A stretch of 64,000 nucleotides of DNA from Monoglobus sp964442605 (GTDB lineage: Bacteria; Bacillota; Clostridia; Monoglobales; Monoglobaceae): contig CAYTZR010000004.1 in the NCBI GenBank assembly GCA_964442605.1, forward strand, positions 5,349 through 69,348, written 5' to 3'. The notes under the pieces are model-generated. The model had not been told where the DNA came from. It searched no databases and saw nothing but the letters and a program-made list of their open reading frames with translations. The translations under genes and the position numbers were made by a program. Below, one piece after another: positions 57,488-64,000 of the stretch. Numbering within the stretch: position 1 is the stretch's first letter; each line of letters starts with the position of its first letter.

Positions 57488-58909
57488 CTAATCCCCGTAA
57501 ATTTCCTTATACCAATCTTGCTGCCAGTCCTCTATGCCTACTCCTTCACCAAAGTCCATTGGCAACGTCGGTTTATCTATTACAACCCTGTTCAGATTCT
57601 CTATATATTCCACATCTGCTCCGAAAGATTCTGAAATCGCCCTCAAAGGTACCATAGTTCTATCTCCTACAATTTGGGGTGCAACGTCAAGAGTTATTAT
57701 TTCTGTTCCGTTTCCCATCTCAGTATTATCAATTTGCATTACAACCGTTCTTTCATCATTTGTCGCTGTTATAACTCCGTCTCCCTCATCGTATGTAACT
57801 TCCGCGCCGAGTGATTCAAATATCGCCCTTACAGGCACCAATAATCTTCCATTTTCTTCTATAGGTTCTTGATCAAACTTAAGCTGTTCTCCTTGACAAA
57901 ATACTGCTACGCTTTCCTGTTCAAACTTTCCGTCAACTATGTATGGATCGGCTTCCGTTCCGCTACCGGATAATATTTGGTAATTGCTTTCATTCAAATA
58001 AAATGCAGGACGTATACCGTATGCATATGCAGGCATGAAAGAAGAATAACCAACATCACCATATACAAATGTAATATCTGAACCGCTCTGTGTGCGTAGA
58101 CAATAACGATATTTGAGTTCTTCACCAAACCCACCATCATAATTATTTATTTCTTCAGCAGCAATCTCAGTTGGGTATGCAGCAACTGTACCAAAGTTAG
58201 TCCATAGCTTGTAGATTTGTCTGACATCAAGCAAAAAAATTGTATCACTTAGTCTATACATAGCTCCTTCAATATGGCTTAAGTGTTCTACGTCAGAATA
58301 AAAAGCACTACGTCCTCCTGTGCGACCATCACTGTAATAAAATTCGTTAGTCTGGAAAACATGATTTACCCCATTAGTTGCAAGTTCCTTATTCAAGTTT
58401 GATAATATCTGCCACTGCGAAACACTTTTTAGAACACCTATTTCGCTATCAGAAAAGTTTTGGGAGGATATAAAACCATCTTCATCGTGATAACCCAATT
58501 CAGATCCATTTTTCCCTGCTGCTTTAACAGGTGCAAATCCACTAGGCCATAATATATTGCCGCCTGTTTCTTTCGAATTAAGCCACGTTCTTATATTTGA
58601 CTCCTCCCAAAAGCCATAACCATATTCATCACGAGGAGAATTATCTAACCTCGTCCCATATATACTGTATAACGATGGATCATCGCTGCCAACATCATAT
58701 GATTTATAACATAAAATTTTATCACTTAGCATCAATATTCCGTTTTCATCATCTATGTCTGCACATTTCCAAATAATTGGTTCATTATCATATTTGCCAA
58801 GCTGTATATATGTACCAATTGATATATTATTATCCGCAAACGCCGTATTAGAAAATGTTATTATACAAAACATCATTACCACTGTATTAATTATTTTTAT
58901 CTTTTTCAT
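57488..58909 (-). CDS. Secreted DUF6273 protein with C-terminal stalk domain
   Basis: A 473-residue exported protein. Signal peptide about residues 1-25 (ending NTAFADNN). Residues about 28-330 match the DUF6273 pattern: YIQLGKYDNEPIIWKCADID, ILMLSDKILCYKSYD, ESNIRTWLNS, and IFLLDVRQIYKLW, with aromatic GIRPAFYLN near the end. The last 110 residues are a copper amine oxidase N-terminal-like stalk domain (NGRLLVPVRAIFESLGAEV, DRTMVPLRAISESFGADV). Function is unknown; a surface role is likely. It begins 24 bases after the giant propeller gene. Confidence 0.8.
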   Translation of the reverse strand: MKKIKIINTVVMMFCIITFSNTAFADNNISIGTYIQLGKYDNEPIIWKCADIDDENGILMLSDKILCYKSYDVGSDDPSLYSIYGTRLDNSPRDEYGYGFWEESNIRTWLNSKETGGNILWPSGFAPVKAAGKNGSELGYHDEDGFISSQNFSDSEIGVLKSVSQWQILSNLNKELATNGVNHVFQTNEFYYSDGRTGGRSAFYSDVEHLSHIEGAMYRLSDTIFLLDVRQIYKLWTNFGTVAAYPTEIAAEEINNYDGGFGEELKYRYCLRTQSGSDITFVYGDVGYSSFMPAYAYGIRPAFYLNESNYQILSGSGTEADPYIVDGKFEQESVAVFCQGEQLKFDQEPIEENGRLLVPVRAIFESLGAEVTYDEGDGVITATNDERTVVMQIDNTEMGNGTEIITLDVAPQIVGDRTMVPLRAISESFGADVEYIENLNRVVIDKPTLPMDFGEGVGIEDWQQDWYKEIYGD

Positions 58910-58920
58910 AATAATTTCCT
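58887..58920. repeat. 34-bp direct repeat, copy 2 (at the DUF6273 gene start)
   Basis: It covers the ribosome site and first codons of the DUF6273 gene; the other copy touches the rsmI stop codon 1.6 kb away. Confidence 0.85.
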
Positions 58921-58933
58921 CCTCATAATGTTT

Positions 58934-61900
58934 TTATAGGTTACTTCTGCCTAAAAATTTAATGATCGAATCGGACCAAACCCTGTTTATTGTTCCATTT
59001 GTAATATCATATATTAAGTCTCCACTATAAGAATTTTCGCTACTTTCATAATCAGATAAATGCGAACTAAACTCACTATATGGTTGCATATGTCCATCAC
59101 ACCATAATGTTAAATGATTTCTATCACTGTGCCTGTAATTGTTTGCATTCGCACCAGGTGAATAAACAAAATTTTGTTCGTTAGGTCCGCCTGCATAAAT
59201 GCAAATTGGTGTATAAGCGTCATTAATATAATCATTAAAAGTATCTTTTATAATTAAAAATCTATTAATTTTGTTTGTAACAGTAGATCTAATACTTCCT
59301 TCAACTCTTCTACCTGTTATCAAGGAAATGTCATATTCTATTTCAACAGTAACATTTGTATTTGTTATCTTTTGACCATCCACAATACTTCCATTGCTAT
59401 ATACTGCATTCTGTGAGCTATTAAGACACATTACTAGATCATCCAATGTCTGTGTAAATTCTTCATCTGTAGTAGAACTGTTTACTTCATAAAAATACAG
59501 TCCTGGTTGTATTGCAATTATATCAAACAAATCTTTTGTCGTTCCATCACTCGCGTTATAACATCCAGAATTTGCCATTTTACCGATATAAGATAAACTC
59601 GATGGCTTTCCCAGTGTAAATGGTATCCAAAGTAACTTTTTATTCTTTGAGTGTATATAGTTTGAAATATATTCAAGACATATACGCTCAGGACTGCCAT
59701 ATTCACGCATATCCGGATTTTCGCGCCCAAAATATAATCCTTTAATAAACGTTTCATTTATACTTGAAAGATCATCAGAATATTCTGTTGTTAGTTTATT
59801 ATATATATCATTCATAGCAGATAAATACGCACCAGCAAAAGTCCATTTGTCTGCATCCGATATTGCATATGCATTAAAGTGTGGTGTTCCTATATATAAC
59901 GCCGGGAATTCATTTGGTCTTTCATTAGTTTCTAAACTGTTATATGCATTGACAATGTTATGAATGATTTTCCTGTAATAGCTTTCACACCCATCTACAA
60001 CTTTTTGAATGAGATTTTTTTCAAGTATTTCATTATAATTTAAAGAAGGTGCATCATTTCCAATATCGCTATTTGATACTGGTTCACAATCAAAATCTAA
60101 GTCTCGTAATGATATAGCAAATGCAACTTTCTTATTGCTAAACAGTTTTAAGTAATTAACAAAAAACTCCTTTGTGTATTCAAATTTTTGATCTACATTT
60201 GTACCGTAGTAACGTGGCCATAATCCATCGCTAACACCACAGTATGAATCATATAAAACCATATAATATGTCTTATTATCCTCAACTACAGCTGATGTTT
60301 TGGTTATAGCAATATTTGCATTATATGATATTTGATTTGTATTAACAAAACGAATATATGCTGTTGAACCGGCTTCTACACCGACAGTAATAGTGTCACC
60401 TGCCGAAGTTTGCTTATACGGAGTTGTAAAGTTTTCGTCTCTGTAAACCATAACCACTGTTCCTGCAGTCATGTCGCTTGTATCAATACTGTAGGTTCCG
60501 TCCTCTGAAGCTAAGAAGCAAATTACATATTCTTCCCCTGCCTCTGCTGAAATACTGTAGCTTGCTGTTTCCTCACCATCCGTTCCCTCTATTACCACAT
60601 CTGTAATAATTGTGCTTACATCTAATCTTTTGACTTCACTTATATATACTCCAAGTTGCCCCGATGTGTTATTGCCAAATGTATAAATATTCCCATCATA
60701 ATCTAAAGCAACGGAAAAATCATATCCACAGGATATGTTTTTAATATTTGTATTACCTAATGTTGTGACTTCAATCGGAGTATATTCTGAACCCGCGCTA
60801 AAACCAAGTTGTCCATCATAACCATATCCCCACCCATATACTGTTCCGTCATCTTTTACCGCAAGAGCGCTTTTATAGCCGGCACTTATTTTGGATATAT
60901 TGCTTAATGTTTCTATTTTTAAAGGTTTTCTTGGATTAGCTACACTAATTGCCAACTGTCCATTTGCGTTATCACCCCAGGAATAAACATTTCCTAAACT
61001 TGTAAGCGCAAGACAAAAATCAATTCCGGCAGATATATCAACAAAATATTCATTATTTTCTAATGATACTTCCAGTTTTTTGGGTGTTAAATTACGAATA
61101 TTTAATGTTCCATTTCCAAGCTGTCCAAGTGGATTACCACCCCATACATATATTCCATCACTTGCAATAGCCGCTGAATAAACTTCACCAACACTTATTT
61201 TTATAAAATCAGTTTTATCCGTTATCTGTACCGGGGTTGATCGAGTTTCTGTGTCACCCTGTCCGAGCTGCCCATAATCATTTTTGCCAACTCCCCATAG
61301 CGTTCCGTCATTCTTTAAAAATAAGCTGAACTCGGTACCTGCCGCTATCTGCTTAACATTTGAGATGTTATCTAGCTTTGTTACAGTTTTTACCTTTCCG
61401 CCTAAATTCCCCATAGGATAGTTTGAATTACTTCCCCAGCCGTAAACATCGCCGTTCTTGTTAAGCACAAGGTTATGGTTTTTCCCGCGTGACACTTGAA
61501 TAGGATTGCTTATACCGCTAATTACCGTCGGGTAAGTTTTTGTTGTCATCTTATCCGTTCCATCTGCATAGTATCCTTCACCCCAAGCAAGAACTTGACC
61601 TAACTCATTTATTGCTAATGTCTGCGTCCTATATGAATCAATCTGAAGTATTTTATAATCATAATCTATTTTGCACGGAACATATGTGCCTCCACTGATT
61701 AAAGCGGGATTTGATGTCATATATCCAAAACGCCAAACATTTTCCAAAACATCTATGGCTATACAATATCTTGTGCCAACTGCAATATCTTCAATATCAT
61801 TTATATCATTAATACCTTCTATAGTGTCATATAATGTATCAGTGAATTTTTTGTTTCCACATATATGTAGATGATCATCAACAAAAGCAGTATAGTTACC

Positions 61901-64000
61901 ACCTGCGGCAATTTTATCTACATATATTCCGGTGTTATACGGATGTTCTGTATACGTTGCAGAGTTTGATAATGCTACAGGAAACTGACCGTTGCTGTTA
62001 CTTCCCCATACATACATTATGCCATTACTTCCTATTGCAACTGTATGATTGGATCCGCATTCTACCTGAACAGGTGCGGGTACCTCATCAGGATATCCTA
62101 CCTGATAATAATCGTTTCGTCCAAGACCATGCAGAGTCTTTGCAGAGTCATTATAAAATGTATGATAATCACCCGCCGCTATCAATGATGCTCCGGACGC
62201 GATTTTATACGGTGTTGTTATAACTGTACTACTTGTACTGTTAATCTGCTTGTATGTATTATTTCCAAAACCGTATACATCACCGTTGGTTTTTAACACA
62301 ATCGTATGCTCAAGTCCTGCGGCTACATCGCTTACGTCTGTCATAATCTGTACAGGTGTATTCTTATTTGCATTTGTACCTATTCCAAGCTGATACTTAT
62401 CATTCCTTCCAAAACCGTATAGTATGCTATCTTCTGTTAATACAAAGGTTGTATCTCCTTTTGTCGAGACTTTAACTATTTTCTTATTTCCCCACGGTGC
62501 CAAGGCTTTAACAAATTCATTATAGCTTTCATTATCGCCTGTTCCGAGCTGTCCATAGGTGTTATCTCCGTATGTATATACTTCTCCGTTTTTTATACAT
62601 ACAACATGATTTGTTCCTGCTGATACTTTGTTTTCGATAATTTCAGATTCACTGTCCTGATAGAGTAAATCATATATGCCCATTACTCCATCATCATAGC
62701 TAAGAACGTAAAGCTTGTCATCACATATTACGCTCTTCGCACAGGAAGTAATATTATCACCATAGCTATCGGATTGCCATGTTTCACTTGCCAAATCATA
62801 AATAGATATATTATCTACGCCGGAAGGCAAGTAAAAGCCGCCTATAATATACAGCTTATTATCATAGAATTCAACCGAGGGTAATACCCTTGATGCCTCT
62901 GCATACTGATATGCACTGTATGTCCCTGTGACAAAGTCATACACTCTCATTGTATCATCGGCCTCATCACCGCCGATAAAATACACTTTTCCGGCCGTTG
63001 CGCAGACCGCTTCGCCATCGTAAGCTATATAATTTTCGGTGATATTTACATATTCCGAATTGCTTGTTGTTATGTTCACCCTATCAATAGCTGTGCCGGT
63101 CGATTCGTTCGAAAAATAGTAAATATATGTATCATCATATGTGACCGTCTCTATTATATCGCAAGTGCCTGTGCTGCATACTGTACTTAGAGTATTGGTG
63201 ACCGGGTCATATACATCTACGTTTTCATTGGTTTCGCTTGCTCCCGTATCATATTCGATGCCATATCCTCCGGCAAAATATATCTTGCCGCCACATTCAA
63301 TTGCCGAGCTGTAATTATAACCGCCGGAAGTATCATACAAAAGAGTAGTAGTATTTCCCGTACTCAAGTCAAAGCTTCTGATTTTGTAGTAGTACGAATA
63401 AGTATCACCGCTTGGGTAAAATGCGTAAAAATATGTATATATTTTACCGTTGCAGAATACAGTATTATCCGCGTCTGTCTGCGGTTCACTCGACAGCGTT
63501 GCCCATGTGCCGGTTGATATATTATACGCTTTATTTGTCTCACCAAAAACATAGATATAACCGTTGCATTCAAAAACTTTTTTAACTTTTATAGGCGCGT
63601 TATAATCATATGTCCAGCCATCGTTGGTATCACTCGCTACACTAACTGAGTTTACGGAATTTTCTGATAGGCTGAAAGTTTCCGCCGCTTGTTCCTCTGC
63701 AGTCGCGTCATACTCGGGAGTCCAGAATGAAATGGTGTATTTTGAAGTTTCTATTTCCTGTTCTGTGCTCTCGAGCGTCTGCGATCCGAGCAGCGTTATA
63801 TCATATGTACGCTGACCGAAAGCCCCATACTCGGCCGTTATAGTATACTCTTCATCAGATGTGGGAATTGCCTCAAATGTCACCATACCGTCTGCGTCCG
63901 TTACTTTAGTCTTATCCGCAATATTAACAACCGCTCCCTGTACCGGGCTATAGCCATCGGTTACATAGACCTCTACATCTCTCACAGCAATATTGTACGC
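58934..64000 (-). CDS. Giant secreted protein: Kelch-like propeller, about 14 RCC1 repeats and a C-terminal barrel-like domain (5' end cut by window)
   Basis: At least 1688 residues; the frame stays open to position 64000, so the GTG at 63985 is not the true start. Order: a carboxypeptidase-regulatory-like beta domain (VQGAVVNIADKTKVTDADG), about seven Kelch-like blades (NGYIYVFGE, GGKIYFAGG, AGKVYFIGG, DNKLYIIGG), about fourteen RCC1 repeats (for example NGEVYTYGDNTYGQLGTG, DGTLWGVGKNDYGQLGQG), a small beta domain, and about 450 residues starting TYYMVLYDSYCGVSDGLWPR that resemble DUF4855-type barrels (KKLLWIPFTLG, DIIAIQPGLYFYEV). Fourteen RCC1 repeats would make two seven-blade propellers. 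Probably a surface or carbohydrate-related protein; the function is not known. Sequence is more AT-rich than the rest of the window. Confidence 0.8.
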   Translation of the reverse strand, partial: AYNIAVRDVEVYVTDGYSPVQGAVVNIADKTKVTDADGMVTFEAIPTSDEEYTITAEYGAFGQRTYDITLLGSQTLESTEQEIETSKYTISFWTPEYDATAEEQAAETFSLSENSVNSVSVASDTNDGWTYDYNAPIKVKKVFECNGYIYVFGETNKAYNISTGTWATLSSEPQTDADNTVFCNGKIYTYFYAFYPSGDTYSYYYKIRSFDLSTGNTTTLLYDTSGGYNYSSAIECGGKIYFAGGYGIEYDTGASETNENVDVYDPVTNTLSTVCSTGTCDIIETVTYDDTYIYYFSNESTGTAIDRVNITTSNSEYVNITENYIAYDGEAVCATAGKVYFIGGDEADDTMRVYDFVTGTYSAYQYAEASRVLPSVEFYDNKLYIIGGFYLPSGVDNISIYDLASETWQSDSYGDNITSCAKSVICDDKLYVLSYDDGVMGIYDLLYQDSESEIIENKVSAGTNHVVCIKNGEVYTYGDNTYGQLGTGDNESYNEFVKALAPWGNKKIVKVSTKGDTTFVLTEDSILYGFGRNDKYQLGIGTNANKNTPVQIMTDVSDVAAGLEHTIVLKTNGDVYGFGNNTYKQINSTSSTVITTPYKIASGASLIAAGDYHTFYNDSAKTLHGLGRNDYYQVGYPDEVPAPVQVECGSNHTVAIGSNGIMYVWGSNSNGQFPVALSNSATYTEHPYNTGIYVDKIAAGGNYTAFVDDHLHICGNKKFTDTLYDTIEGINDINDIEDIAVGTRYCIAIDVLENVWRFGYMTSNPALISGGTYVPCKIDYDYKILQIDSYRTQTLAINELGQVLAWGEGYYADGTDKMTTKTYPTVISGISNPIQVSRGKNHNLVLNKNGDVYGWGSNSNYPMGNLGGKVKTVTKLDNISNVKQIAAGTEFSLFLKNDGTLWGVGKNDYGQLGQGDTETRSTPVQITDKTDFIKISVGEVYSAAIASDGIYVWGGNPLGQLGNGTLNIRNLTPKKLEVSLENNEYFVDISAGIDFCLALTSLGNVYSWGDNANGQLAISVANPRKPLKIETLSNISKISAGYKSALAVKDDGTVYGWGYGYDGQLGFSAGSEYTPIEVTTLGNTNIKNISCGYDFSVALDYDGNIYTFGNNTSGQLGVYISEVKRLDVSTIITDVVIEGTDGEETASYSISAEAGEEYVICFLASEDGTYSIDTSDMTAGTVVMVYRDENFTTPYKQTSAGDTITVGVEAGSTAYIRFVNTNQISYNANIAITKTSAVVEDNKTYYMVLYDSYCGVSDGLWPRYYGTNVDQKFEYTKEFFVNYLKLFSNKKVAFAISLRDLDFDCEPVSNSDIGNDAPSLNYNEILEKNLIQKVVDGCESYYRKIIHNIVNAYNSLETNERPNEFPALYIGTPHFNAYAISDADKWTFAGAYLSAMNDIYNKLTTEYSDDLSSINETFIKGLYFGRENPDMREYGSPERICLEYISNYIHSKNKKLLWIPFTLGKPSSLSYIGKMANSGCYNASDGTTKDLFDIIAIQPGLYFYEVNSSTTDEEFTQTLDDLVMCLNSSQNAVYSNGSIVDGQKITNTNVTVEIEYDISLITGRRVEGSIRSTVTNKINRFLIIKDTFNDYINDAYTPICIYAGGPNEQNFVYSPGANANNYRHSDRNHLTLWCDGHMQPYSEFSSHLSDYESSENSYSGDLIYDITNGTINRVWSDSIIKFLGRSNL

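Noticed and set aside
63985..63987. GTG at 63985 as the start of the giant propeller gene
   Set aside because: The frame stays open to the window edge and the first residues are already in the middle of a beta domain, with no signal peptide, so the true start lies outside.

Overview
The window looks like a chromosomal segment of an endospore-forming member of the Clostridia (Firmicutes). The evidence is the spore maturation pair spmA-spmB, a PASTA-domain penicillin-binding protein of the SpoVD/FtsI type, a T-box riboswitch on thrS, PyrR and the PyrK/PyrD-type dihydroorotate dehydrogenase, HPr with the regulatory serine, strong AGGAGG ribosome-binding sites, frequent GTG and TTG starts, and many TTGACA-17-TATAAT promoters. 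No tRNA, rRNA, CRISPR array, transposase or integrase was seen.

Layout. 1-3.7 kb (minus): a split, archaeal-style glutamate synthase cluster (glutaminase domain, FMN synthase domain, ferredoxin, FAD oxidoreductase running off the left edge), with an intrinsic terminator placed directly after its promoter. 3.8-11.3 kb (plus): de novo pyrimidine genes pyrR-B-C-F-K-D, a secreted stalk-domain protein, then pyrE (own promoter) and radC. 11.3-15.3 kb (minus): a YeiH-type exporter, a MATE transporter, and a PP2C phosphatase/FHA pair. 15.4-17.5 kb: thrS with its T-box. 17.5-23.3 kb (minus): a fructose operon fruR-fruK-fruA-ptsH-ptsI that carries the general PTS genes; its promoter carries six operator-like hexamers at exact 10-bp spacing. 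23.6-29.3 kb (plus): a compact phage-derived structural island (scaffold-like protein, N4-gp56-type major capsid protein, three head/neck-like proteins and a long helical protein) with no terminase, portal, integrase, lysis or regulatory gene. 29.4-31.0 kb: a lipoprotein cyclophilin and a sirtuin. 31.0-45.4 kb (minus): the division and cell wall cluster mraZ-rsmH-ftsL-PBP-murE-murF-mraY-ftsW-murG-murA-ftsQ, with MraZ boxes at its promoter and no murD. 45.6-52.2 kb (plus): spmA-spmB, a sodium symporter, gltX and a divergent methionyl-tRNA synthetase-like gene. 52.2-55.1 kb (minus): an Lrp-aminotransferase pair and a secreted G5/3D cell wall protein with WalR-type boxes upstream. 55.6-57.3 kb (plus): trmN6-like and rsmI. 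57.5-64 kb (minus): a DUF6273/stalk protein and a very large triple-propeller secreted protein that runs off the right edge, in visibly more AT-rich sequence.

The parts with most novelty are the terminase-less capsid island, the recurrent 8-35 bp tandem repeats that sit on gene 3' ends and often contain the stop codon, the long disordered extensions on the divisome proteins FtsL, FtsQ and FtsW, a leader element shared by two unrelated genes, and the WalR-like and fructose operator arrays. All coordinates come from reading the sequence; no homology search was run, so family names rest on recognised motifs and gene order.
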